NCBI RefSeq assembly: GCF_000471905.2 | Contig: NW_006499207.1 | Location: forward strand, 3,073,865 to 3,137,864 | DNA: 64,000 nucleotides | Source: Amborella trichopoda | Taxonomy: Eukaryota > Streptophyta > Magnoliopsida > Amborellales > Amborellaceae | Reading direction: 5' to 3' | Shown here: positions 21,594 to 31,885 of the stretch, in pieces | Numbering within the stretch: the first letter of the stretch is position 1 | Layout: each line of letters starts with the position of its first letter | Translations under genes and position numbers: made by a program | The notes under the pieces: generated by a model | The model's database searches: none | Told to the model about the DNA's origin: nothing | Seen by the model: the letters and a program-made list of their open reading frames with translations, nothing else

Positions 21594-23177
21594 CACACTA
21601 CCCCTTTGTTGGATCGATCTTGTTTGGCTAGTCTCTCATTTGTTTTTCTACATTGCACTCACATGGCTTCTGGGTTCCTTAACCCATTCATCCGGATTGG
21701 GAATTTTCTTATCCCGGCATTTGTGAGTTTGCCAGGAAAACAAGCTCCACCAGCTTCATTTCCAACTTTCTTTCTGAGTGAAGACCCAGTGTCTAGTTCC
21801 TAGGTCTTGACCTGGATGGGTGTGAGAAGGGAATTAAAAGTCCCTAACTCCCCATCTCCTAGCTCTGGTGTAACCCCGACCAAAGTACTCTGCATCGGTA
21901 GCACATCTACTACCACGCACAGCATGCACACAGTTATTGGCAAGTCTCTTTCTAGTCATACTGCCGAGGGATGCCAAAAGGCTACCTTATCCTCTTATGC
22001 AAAAGGCAAGAAAGTTGTCGTTGCTCCTGTGGGTCGCCGCAAGTCTACCCCCCATGTTCTAGCACCACCTCAGGCTTTTATGCTTAGAAGTTCAACACAC
22101 CGAGGCGGAGACCCTGGAGCCTCCACCTCACGCACACACCCTAAGGCTCGTGGGTCATCCACTCGAGCCACACCTCAGGGCAACCCTTGTGTTACCTCTA
22201 GTAAGCATCCAGGATTAGGCCTCCTTGGGTCGAAACCGGTACGCATGCATGTGTATACCACAACTTGGGGCGATGATGTTCCTGCGTCGACTCGAGTACA
22301 TGGAGGATGACCCCTTTATCCTCGCTCTAAGCACACACTTACTCACCCTATAAGGGGAAGACTCCTACCTGTTCCCTTACACACACTTGCTCATAGCTCT
22401 TGCCCTCCCAAGGCCAAACCACCTATTCGAGCCCGAGCTATCCCCAAGTCACCTGGAATGCTACTTCAAGGGGCCCACACGTGCCAACTTCACGTACCGC
22501 TTCTCGCTCGTGACTCAGACACCGTCGAGAGCCCGTCCCTTCTCCCTCCCGCCCTTTCTCCTCCCGATGGATACCTCAAAACCTAGTACTCAAAGGTTTT
22601 CCCAAAGAGTACCATCTTGGGCATACCCCATCAGGTTGGCCTTGCCTCTAGAGCTCACAAAGGAGATCGAGGCAAAGCCCTGATGGTTGATGAAGTCTTA
22701 CAACCCTCAAGGCAGTAGCCCAAGTTGGCCCCTTTCCCCGGTCCACATTCACTGCCCCACCTTATGGACATGACCCTCTCATGCTCTAAAAATGCGGGTC
22801 AACGTTGACCCCAACAGTTCTGGAGAGAGGTCAATCGCAACCTCAAGATCAAGCATGACAGAGGATTGCAAATCTTAACTAAGGAGCCAACCACAATAGT
22901 AGAGGTTACCTACCCCAATGACCTCCTTCCTAAAAATCCCTTGTACCTTCTTCGAATCACATAGCCCGAAGAGGAGGCGCGAGAATCATGCACAATGGTC
23001 ACCCAACCACCGAGCAGCCACGAACACAAGACCTTTGAGAACCGGTCCTCATGCGGTTCATGCATAAGACTCAAGTTCAGTTGGGGCATGCTGAGCCGTT
23101 GCTGACCGTGCACGACCTGCCAAGCTCAGAAGCCTTCAACCACATCAGACATTGACCCACTAGAAGAAGCGGTCAGC
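21594..23177 (+). pseudogene. Leader of Element 3 with ORF1-like stretch
   Basis: From about 21790 a coding-like stretch repeats the Element 1 leader motifs: VRRELKVPNSPSPSSG, then KGKKVVVAPVGRRKSTPHV near residues 68-86, then Arg/Ser/Pro-rich text with AHPKARGSSTRATPQG-like sequence. The same order in three elements argues that it was once coding. The function is unknown. The rest of the leader to 23177 is non-coding or too decayed to call. Confidence 0.45.
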
Positions 23178-23810
23178 GTGATGGTCATTAATGAACCCAA
23201 TAACAACCAAGAAGAACGCATGGATAGGTTCGAACACATGGTGCGAGCAATGATGGAGAAGATTGACCGCATGGAAAGCATGCGGTCCTCCGTCAATTTG
23301 TCCCATCATGAGGCCATCTCCCATCACTTAGATGATGCAGCTCCAAGGCAACCTCCTCCTCTTGCCTCACAAGACAATTCCGTCCCTCACCATGTCTCAC
23401 AGGCAGACATTGATGCCATGGTAACCCAGAGCTTGAAGAACAGACAGATCTCAGGAATGTAGGGGACAACACTTTACCAAAAGCCATAGCCCTCCAACAC
23501 TGATCAGGTTCTGTTTCCCCGGGATTACTAAAAGGGGAACCTTCCCCTGTTCAATGGTACAACATCCCCACACCAGCATATCGCACATTTCCAAGCGACA
23601 TGTAAAGAGACAACGGCTGATGGGAGATTCCTCCTCCATCTATTTGTTGAAAGTCTTGATGGCTCGGCCTTTCAGTGGCATGCTTGACTTCCCCCAAATT
23701 CAATACATACTTAGGAGGAAATGGAGCAACTGTTCTACCAGCGCTTCTATGAAGGCGAGAGAGAGGTCCAGACCATCGAGCTTCTCACCTTGACCCTACA
23801 TCAAGGATTA
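23178..23810 (+). pseudogene. Partial gag of Element 3
   Basis: The N-terminal helix RMDRFEHMVRAMMEKIDRM and a Pro/Gln-rich segment are followed by pieces of the gag core, ending in a QTIELLTL helix near 23770. They match Element 1 at 3690-4300. Directly after it the sequence passes into the integrase tail, so this element carries only part of gag. Confidence 0.7.
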
Positions 23811-24151
23811 ACCGCAGACAAGAGAGTTAAGCTTCGTTATCAAGAGGTGGATGCACTTGACGAAAAAAGGTTGAAGGCCCAACAGAACCTCGAACTCAAC
23901 CATGGGAGAATGAAGAAGGCCTTTGAAAAGTTAGTCAAGGTCACTCATTCACTCTTGGAGATCTGGTTCTAGTTGTCAAAAGGCCGATCGTTACACATGG
24001 GTGGCGCAAAGGAAAGTTTGAACCTAAGTGGGAAGGCCCTTTTATAGTCCAGAAGGTCTTGACAAATGGGGCTTACATACTTGCACATCCTGATGGAGAG
24101 GAGGCGATGCTCCCCATCAATGGACGATACCTAAAGAAGTATTATCCCTAA
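23811..24151 (+). pseudogene. Integrase C-terminal tail of Element 3
   Basis: RYQEVDALDEKRLKAQQNLEL, then a KFEPKWEGPF-type motif, a GAYILAHPDG motif and a final RYLKKYYP match the last ~100 residues of Element 1 pol (9590-9898). The stretch ends with a stop at the same place as in Element 1. No RT or RNase H is recognisable between gag and this tail. Confidence 0.75.
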
Positions 24152-25440
24152 TACGTGCTCAAAAGACCCAATGTGCAACAAAAAAAAGTTAAGGATAAAA
24201 GAAAGGAAAAGACGGTAAAAAGAAAACAAGCAAGACAATTCCGAAAAGCTTTACTCTTTCTATTGTAAAAGTTGCAAGTTACAATCAGAAATCCATTATT
24301 AGGGACGTTATAGGGATATATTATCAAAAGTCGTTTTTGCTTCAAAGGGAAAGAGAACAGTTCGAGTGTTAGTCTTGCATCAAAGGAAAAGAAAGCAGTT
24401 GACCCTCAATGCTCTTCTTGCATCCAAAGAAAAGAGGACGGTTACAGGCCAAAAGTTACTCTCACATCGAGAGAAGGTGGCAGCACTTTAGATATAATCT
24501 ATCAAACGTAAAAAGCAGGCTTCTCTGGCAAGGAGATGGCCTATGATGAAGAGCATACCCTGTTCATAGTGAAGGCCCTTCCACAAAACAACATGGAGTT
24601 CACAGTTGTGCTAAAGGACTTGGTTTTCAACAGATTACATAAGCCAAGCCTTTTCATAGGCCACCACCCTTTGCCTGCAAAAGTCACCATCGTGTACGAT
24701 CGTTGCCAGACATAACTCAACGTTTTACATGATCAATGACGAGCACAACTTGCCACCGTTCATGAAAGGGTCGCCAAGTGAGCAGCTACCATCGCGCACA
24801 ACTAACGCTTTGCATGTCTTGTTACTGGTCATGTGTGACTAACGCCATGCGTGACTATTGCCGCCTATGACTATCGCAACGTGGGAGTCATCGCCGTGCA
24901 CGACTATCGCCGTGCGTGTCCACCCTCAACACTTCAGTTGCTGACGACTATCCAGCTGCCTGTGACCTTTTGGTTCCATGTGCCCCCTCGGTTACTCGTG
25001 TCCCTTCAACTCCCTGTGACCCTTCAGTTCTTATGGCCTTTGGTTGCTTATGGCCCTTCGTTTCTTTAGCTAACATGTACCTTCCCCGAGACCCTTTGTC
25101 TCCCCTTTGCGGCTGTTCACTATCTCGCACCACTTCGGCATCTCGCTGAGAAAACACCACCCTTCACTGTAAACCTCTCTCACTCACTAGAAACTCGCGG
25201 CTATACTTTTCCTCTCCTTCCCGGTGACGGAAAACAATCGGAAACCTACCGGCATGACCTTGCTAAGCTCTCAACCCCTTTCCCACACGTTTTCGGTAAT
25301 CCAGAGCCACAGCTAGAGTCCCTATGTTAGCTAGCAGCTCCTCGCTTCCTCTGGCGACAATGACCCCAGCCGGAATCTTCACCTCCCTACTGGAGCCCTC
25401 ATCGGAAAGCTCGCACTCACATCAGGTCTCTGCGACCCTC
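24152..25440 (+). other. 3' UTR of Element 3, first part
   Basis: Non-coding. 24490-24700 matches 10395-10620 of Element 1. A short repeat with CATCGCCGTGCACGACTATC-type units lies at about 24780-24915. It is cut at its right end by Element 4 and resumes at 45549. Confidence 0.65.
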
Positions 25441-25445
25441 CTGTG
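25441..25445. repeat. Target-site duplication of Element 4, left copy (ctgtg)
   Basis: It flanks the LTR end directly. The right copy at 45549-45553 reads ctatg, so four of five bases agree. Confidence 0.7.
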
Positions 25446-26229
25446 TGGTTAGGTGCCTCGATCTCACCCTCTGGATCAAGATGATGGAGTGGCACTCATC
25501 TCGGGTTTCAGTGAGACCCCAGACTTTTTGAGATCGCTCTCTTGGGAACCTCGTTTGAGAATAAGGGCAGGTGGACCAACCGATGAGAGAAATTTAAGGT
25601 GGGTTTGGGAGTTACTCAGGTTGGCTCGTGTGGGAGCCCTCTTAGATCATGACGAAAGCCTCCCGGTCGTAAAAATTGTTCGGAATCGTCTCCCTTGGCA
25701 TGTATGCTCCTATTTTCTGCAATCACACACATATGGAAAATGTTACAAGACAGGTGGGTCAACAAACCTCACCTTGCGTCTTTGGTGAATGTACAAAAGC
25801 ATGCTTATTCATAAGTAGAAGAGAAGAATAAGAGAAGGAAGATGGGAGAGAGAAGAAATTGACCAGGTGTGGAGATCAACACAGTGACTAAGGTGGTGGG
25901 TAATTTGCCTGACATGATAGTAAAATGGGCTTGGTAACTCATACCAGCTCAACAGAATTACTATTAGACTTCAATAACAATACTGGCTAGCTAGAGATGA
26001 TGGTTTATCTATCGTGGTAATAAAGTGGACACAGTAATTATGACACAACAACATTATTGCTTGACGACAAAACTACCATGATAGGCTAATTCAACCCCTC
26101 ATAATCAAACGAAAGTATAATAGATAGAGTGGTGATTGTAAAGAAAGAATTAGAAGAAAGATAAGAGACGAAGAAGAGAATAGAACGAAGGAGAGGGAGA
26201 GAAAGAAAGTAGGAGAAGAGTGTGAGAGA

Positions 26230-26640
26230 AAAGAGAAGAACACAGATGGCGCTAGGCATCGCCGGTTGTATTAGACAAAGACAAGGAAGAGGACACAGTT
26301 GATGATAAGCATCGCCGATTGTGGTCGACAAAGATGAGGAAGAGGACACAGTCGACGCTGAGCATCATTGGATGTGTTAGACAAAGAAGAGAAAGAGAAC
26401 ACGATTGATGCTAAGTGTCGCCGACTGTGTTAGACAAAAAAAGAGAGAGAGAGAGAACACAGTCGGCGCTGAGCATCGTCGGCTGTGTTAGATTGAGAAG
26501 ACACAATCAGCGCTGAGCATCACCGACTGTGTTAGAGAGAGAAGAGAGAGAAGACATAATTGACATTGAGCTTCGCCTACTGTGCTGATTAGAGAAGAGA
26601 GAGAGGGACACAGGCAGCACTGAACATCACCGGCTGAGTT
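26230..26640 (-). repeat. Hairpin array in the Element 4 3' LTR, about eight units
   Basis: Units of 32-36 bases are separated by GAGAGAAGA-type spacers. The best unit, 26456-26489, has arms AACACAGTCGGCGCTG and CATCGTCGGCTGTGTT, where 15 of 16 positions can pair if G-U is allowed. The other units keep the same arms with scattered changes. Confidence 0.88.
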
Positions 26641-26860
26641 AGGTAGAGAGGACAGAGAGAGATAAAGATGAGAAGAAGAGAGAGAAAGAGAGATAAAGAT
26701 GAGAAGAAGAGAGACAAAGAGAGATAGAGATGAGAAGAAGAGAGAAAGAGAGATAGAGATGAGAAGAAGAGAGAGAAAGAGAGATCGAAAAGAGAAGAAG
26801 AGAGAAAGAGAGATAGAGATGAGAAGAAGAGAGAGAAGAGAGACGAAGATTTCATCATCT
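26640..26860 (-). repeat. Purine tandem repeat, about 35-37 bp unit
   Basis: Units of GAGATAGAGATGAGAAGAAG followed by AGAGAGAAA repeat about six times. On the element's own strand this is the polypyrimidine side. The counterpart in the 5' LTR is at 43905-44170. Confidence 0.85.
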
Positions 26861-27650
26861 TGGATTTTTTGATGGAGTCTTGAAATCCGACGACCTAAAT
26901 TTACAGCAATGTCGATGCCTCCGTGTGTGAAATTCAACAGTTCATCGTACCACGCACATAATGTGCATATAATGCAATTGGTTTCGTGTCGATCGGGTGC
27001 ACGAGCGCCATGATTTTGTCACTCAAGTGAGGCATATTGTTGCTGATTTTTTCGTAACTTTCTTCATGGATCAGGAACTTCTCTCTAGTTTTTCTCCCTG
27101 CTCGGGGATCGTCATGAGGCATACCACAAATTGAAATGCTCGTCTTGATGAGACAAACATGCTCATAAAATTTGAGCTCGATCTGACTCGAAACAAGTGA
27201 GTTATGGGCCTCGAAAGTCACTGCCCATGAATGGTGCTTTGGTGCATGGTGGCCACACGGGAATAGTGTGCAGCCTACCCCGTTTCAGAATTTAACTCAT
27301 AACTTTGTTCTAGAGTACCTGATTAAGCCGAAACATAACCCATAGGGGTTTTCGATTGTGTCGGATCTAATGGCTGTAGTCCCACAGCTTTTTGATGTAC
27401 CATAAATATAGCTCTGGTTACAAGGTCCATTTCGAGGTGCTAGAGGCCAATTTTTTTGAAATTGTTTCTTTGTGTTCACTACCTTAAACATGTTTGATCG
27501 CAATAAAACATGTGAGTACTTATGAAGATCTTGACCAATTCTTGAGCCATTATGAGACTGTCAAAATTTCCACTGTTCTATAAGCTTTATTGACCTACTC
27601 CCTCTTTCTTCCGCAAAAAGGACCAAGGTGCTGAAAAATGTGTTGAAACA

Positions 27651-27664
27651 GCTTGCCCTACTGA
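27651..27664 (-). other. Polypurine tract candidate of Element 4
   Basis: On the minus strand it reads TCAGTAGGGCAAGC directly before the LTR start. The equivalent is TTGGGTGGGGCAATC at 48841-48855 (Element 3) and AGGTGGGGCAAGC at 62222-62210 (Element 6), which fixes the LTR start in all three. Confidence 0.6.
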
Positions 27665-29212
27665 ATGTTATACTTTGAGGGAAGCGATAAGAATAATATT
27701 CAAAAGATTTCGTTCGGCTTTATTGCCCTTTTATTTTTCCTAAACACAAGACCACGTGAACACCGAGGGATTCACACAATGGTGCAACTAGGATGCTCAG
27801 ATATAGGGATGCATTGTTCGCAGGTCCATCCGTGGAGACTTTAGGGGAAGAAGAGACTTTTTTTAGGGATCTTATCAAAGTCCTCACCCTCGTGTGGTCT
27901 ATTTGTGAGTTTAAAGTTGAGGAATTTATACGGACCTCGTTAGTCAGAATTAGGGCCGTCTGGAAATTTAGGCCAACCTGGAAATTGAGTGCCATATCGA
28001 AGGGCATTTTTCCCATTTGGTCTGGGTTTGTTTGTCTTATGATAGAAAGCCAAAGGGCCTTTGGTTGGCACTGTTTGTTGCTACACGAGGTTTGCTTTAG
28101 ATAAGCAGGGTACCTCTGTGGGTCCCATCCTACAGGGTCCAGTCGGGGGCATTTTGTTAACCGGTCCCGAAAATCTGGGCCTCTCGATCAGGGAGGGATT
28201 TTGGTGAGGCGACCTCATGGAGAGGTGTCATCATGAAATCTCTGGAAGGTTTGGCCCTGACTTTGTCATTTTCTTGCCTTCGTGGGCGTCTTTGGTTTGT
28301 CGAAATGACTTTCTTGTTTGTTTGTTCTGCTGAAGAGCCTTTTATCGGTGCTCGTCTACGTTGTGCACCAGTTGTACCTTGGTGGGTAGGGTACCTTAGT
28401 TTGTCGAGGTGACCAGCTCTCGATACAACCCCTACCCATTGTTGTGCAGGTCGTTACATAGCAGCTCCAAAGTCATGGCTGACTTAGCCTTCTCAAGGCG
28501 TCTCTGGCATCTTGGAGTACATTTGTAACCTCCGGGGAATGATGCTCTTCTTCATGAGACTTGTCTTTCTTTCTTAGCGAATCTTCTGCCCGTTCGAGTC
28601 CTTTTTGCTACTGGGCTTAGGTTGTCGGAATTTTTTTCTTGAAGCTTGTATTTTTGATGCCCTGGTATTATGACATCAAGGGCTTTTCTTCTTTTTGAGT
28701 GTGGGCTGAAGCCGCCAGTTGAGGCGAATGCTGCATCAACCTATTTATTGGTTCAAGCGTCCTTTATTGATTTTTACTTGAACTTGGGAAGCGGCTCCAA
28801 AAAGACGGTTTTCACCAACTTCCTTTTATTTGGGGCTCTTTTACTTATGAATTTTCAGCCATGTCCATCTTATTCTTCCATTTTTACTCATGGTTCCCTT
28901 TCGGGTTTCACCGTGCTCGATTTTTGTTCACAGAACTCTTTAGTTCATGGTTTTGTGCTCATGCCCATCCGTCATTTTTACTCATGGCATTCTCTTATTA
29001 AGGTACACACCATGCGTGTTATTTTTTATGGAGGCGTGTTTAAGGTCATGCCTCTAGGACCTGTGCAAAGCCTTTTATGTCATGCGGCCAGGACATGTAC
29101 TCTAGTTTAAGGTCATACAGCTGTACCATGGTAGAGATGAATGGCAATCTATGGAGGCCATGGAGTGAGTATGGTGGTGTTTTTACTCACAGCTTCGTGA
29201 GCACGGGTGAGA

Positions 29213-29372
29213 CTCACTGGGGAATGTAGGAGGAAGATGAAGTGGATGGACTCACTGAGGAATGGAGGAGGAAGATGAAGTGGAAGGACTCATTGGGGAA
29301 TGGACGAGGAAGATGAAGTGGATGGACTCACTGGGGAATGGAGGAGGAAGATAAAGTGGCTGGACTCACTGG
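29213..29372 (-). repeat. Minisatellite, 38-bp unit, four copies
   Basis: On + each unit reads CTCACTGGGGAATGGAGGAG followed by GAAGATGAAGTGGATGGA. A decayed relative with CTCCCCAGT phrases lies at 46630-46690 in Element 3. Confidence 0.85.
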
Positions 29373-29544
29373 GGAGGTATTGCATACACATGGGTCGTTT
29401 AAGGAAGATGTGCATGAAGATGCACGTAAAAAGGTGTGCGCACGTATGCGAGGGTGAGTTTATGGTCGTACCTCCGAGACTCGTGTAAAACAGTTTATTA
29501 TCATGCGACCAGGACGTGCACTATGGTTTAGGATCATATAGTTT

Positions 29545-30050
29545 GGACAATGGTTATGCAGTTTAAAGTCATGCAACTAGGACCATGCAGTTTAAGGTCG
29601 TGCAACTAGACCTCCGCTACAATTTACGGTCTTGGACCATGGTGCTGAGTCTTTTAACGTCATGCGGCTAGGATGTGTAATATAGTTTTAAAGTCATATA
29701 GCTTGGACCATGCAGTTTAAGGTTGTGCTGTTAGACTTCTGCTACAGTTTATGGTCATATAGTTTAGGCAATGCTATTTAAGGTCGTGCACCTAGACCAA
29801 AGCTGTGTAGTTTAAGGTCATGCAGCATAGACCAAGGCTGTACAGTTTAAGGTCATGCCGCACAGACCAAGGCTGTGCATCTTAAGGTCATGCAATACAG
29901 ACCATGGCTGTGCAGTTTAAGGCCATGTAACACGAACCATGGCTGTGAAGTTTAATTTCATGCAGCACGAACCATGACTGTGAAGTTTAAAGTCATGCAG
30001 CACAGACCATGGCTGTGCAGTTTAAGGTCATGCAGAACGGACCATTGTGT
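29545..30050 (-). repeat. Minisatellite, about 35-bp unit, many copies
   Basis: On + the units read AGTTTAAGGTCATGCAGCAC followed by AGACCATGGCTGTGC. It is the reverse-complement relative of the arrays at 12298-12996 and 46225-46560. Confidence 0.85.
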
Positions 30051-30655
30051 GAGTCGCCATGTAAGTGAAGCTCCATAGGGGTAGGTCTGTGGATAACAAT
30101 CTGACTTCTTGGGGATAAAATAGTTAAGGCTATACACAAGCAGAGAGCTTTAGATGAAACTAGTGACCCTATGAGGAGTGGCAAAACTTACTGGGGATTA
30201 AGAGGGTAAGTGTGACTCCCTGGGGATAAAATAGTTAAGGCTATCAAGAGACTAGATGGGAAGGCCGACTTCATCAGGGAAAAGGCAACAAATGTGGGTC
30301 GTTTATATCCTTAAGGATAGAATAACAAGGTGTGAGACAGACCCACCGGGGGTTGCAGCAGTAAAAATGACCGTAACTCCACTGGGGATAATAAGCTGCA
30401 ATACGAGTATGACTCTCCTACAAGGGATGAGAAGTCAAGACTTGAGTTTGAACGACCTGGGTTTCACTTTGCTGGGGATAATAAGTCAGAGTTAAGGTGC
30501 CACTTCATTGGGGATATTAATAATAAGACACACACGACTTCAGCATGGGGTGTATGACAATGGACTACTTAAAACACGGCTAGCGGTAAGTGCAGTGACC
30601 ATTATTTCTAGAGACGCTTGGTTTGTTAAAATCACAGCTGGTGCTGAGAACAACC

Positions 30656-30870
30656 CATATGATTTCTTGAACACACAGTCGGTGTTGGGTCATTGAGAAC
30701 GTAGGCAACACTAAGTCGCAAGTGGCACTGAGTCTCAGAGCACACAGCCGGAGCTGGGTTTACTGAGGAAGCAGCTGGTGTTGGAGTTACTGAGGACGTA
30801 GGCGGCGCTAAGGCTGCGACAACACAGGCAGTGCTGAAGTCACAATCAACACAGGCGGTGCTGAAGTCTA
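30656..30870 (-). repeat. Degenerate repeat with ACACAG-GGCGCTG words
   Basis: ACACAGTCGGTGTTGGGT, ACACAGCCGGAGCTGGGT and ACACAGGCGGTGCTGAAGTC-type units of 30-45 bases. The words match one arm of the LTR hairpins of the same element. Confidence 0.65.
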
Positions 30871-31011
30871 TGTACACACAGCCATCCCTTGGTGTGGCTT
30901 TATCTTTGGGCTTCGTCCCAAGCCCGACCCGGTCTTAGCCCATTGTTGTTTTATCTCCTAGACGTGGCTGGGATTCCGAATTGGCGTGGGGAATTTTTGG
31001 GAGAGCATTAG

Positions 31012-31022
31012 CTACGTAAAGG
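31012..31022 (+). promoter_or_regulatory. TATA-like site upstream of the antisense PMD gene
   Basis: CTACGTAAAGG followed by GGTAAAACCCC lies about 870 bases before the PMD start. The same block in Element 3 has a better TATA (CTATATAAGG on minus at 45671-45680). Its retention in three elements suggests function. Promoter use is an inference. Confidence 0.4.
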
Positions 31023-31586
31023 GGTAAAACCCCATTTCACCATTTCTTACTGAAGGTAAAAAGTTTAAGGACTTGAGCAAGAAAAATCTCAACAGTGAAA
31101 GAGAGTTCTCAGTGGAAGCTCCAAAAAACAGTGGGTGTTTTGGCAGGACTTAGTAGGAGGTTTGCCAGTCAACACAGGGGGTTTCTAAGAAGCTGGAGAA
31201 CTCCGATCGTGGTTTCATGAGTTTTGGCGAGGGGAAAAAAAAGGGTGCAGGTTGTAACAGTTGGCTGCCTAAGCATTTCCTCTTGTTTTGGTAGTTTTTC
31301 CAGCATGTGCAGTGGTTTTTTCAGCAACTTGGGGTTGTTGCAGAGGTCTTTTGGTGGTGGAAGGGGAGTTTCGACGAGAAACCAAAGAGTTAAGGGATTG
31401 AACCGTCGTTGAAGGTGGACGTTGTAGGAGGTGGACGGTTTTCATTCGCACGTGTGAGATGTGTGTCAAGCGGTGTAGAAGGACATGGCGACGGTTGTCA
31501 GGCGGTGTAGTGGGGCTCGAGGTGTCATGCGTAGAATCCACGACATTGTGAGAGATCTGAAAATAGCTGGCATTAGGCGTAAACGG

Positions 31587-31806
31587 ACACAACCGACGCT
31601 AGGCATTAGTAGACACAACTGGCGCTAAGCTCTGGCAGACACTGCGCACTAGGCTTTAGCAGACATAGCAGGCGTTAAGCTTTGGTAGACACAACCGGCG
31701 CTAAGCAGTAGACATAGTTGGCGCTAAGCTTTGAGTGCGCAACCGGTGTTGAGTGTTAGCGGACACAGTTAGCACTAAGCTTTCGTAATCACAACCGGCG
31801 CTGATC
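31587..31806 (+). repeat. Minisatellite, 26-bp unit, about nine copies
   Basis: Each unit is close to GACACAACCGGCGCTAAGCT followed by TTGGTA. The GACACA-CCGGCGCTAAGC text is nearly one arm of the LTR hairpins at 26230-26640. It lies between the TATA-like site and the PMD start. Confidence 0.85.
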
Positions 31807-31885
31807 CAATGCTTTAACAATTTTTATTTAGGAGTAAACCACTAAGACCTTTATAATGGTCGGTTCTTCTTACTAAATTCTTGAT

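Larger units (their letters stand above)
25446..27650 (-). repeat. 3' LTR of Element 4
   Basis: Read on the minus strand it starts TGTTTCAACACATTTTTCAG at 27650 and ends CTAACCA at 25446. It contains hairpins (26230-26640) and a GA-type simple repeat (26640-26860), and the tail matches the other LTRs from about 25860 leftwards. Confidence 0.85.
27665..31885 (-). other. 3' UTR of Element 4, about 4.2 kb, non-coding and repeat-rich
   Basis: No gene. Going from the LTR: 27720-28010 matches 48560-48790 in Element 3; 28100-29050 matches Element 6 (62440-63340); then four minisatellites and the promoter-like module at 30990-31110. The order is the same as in Elements 1, 3 and 6, which shows a shared, modular 3' UTR. 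Confidence 0.75.
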
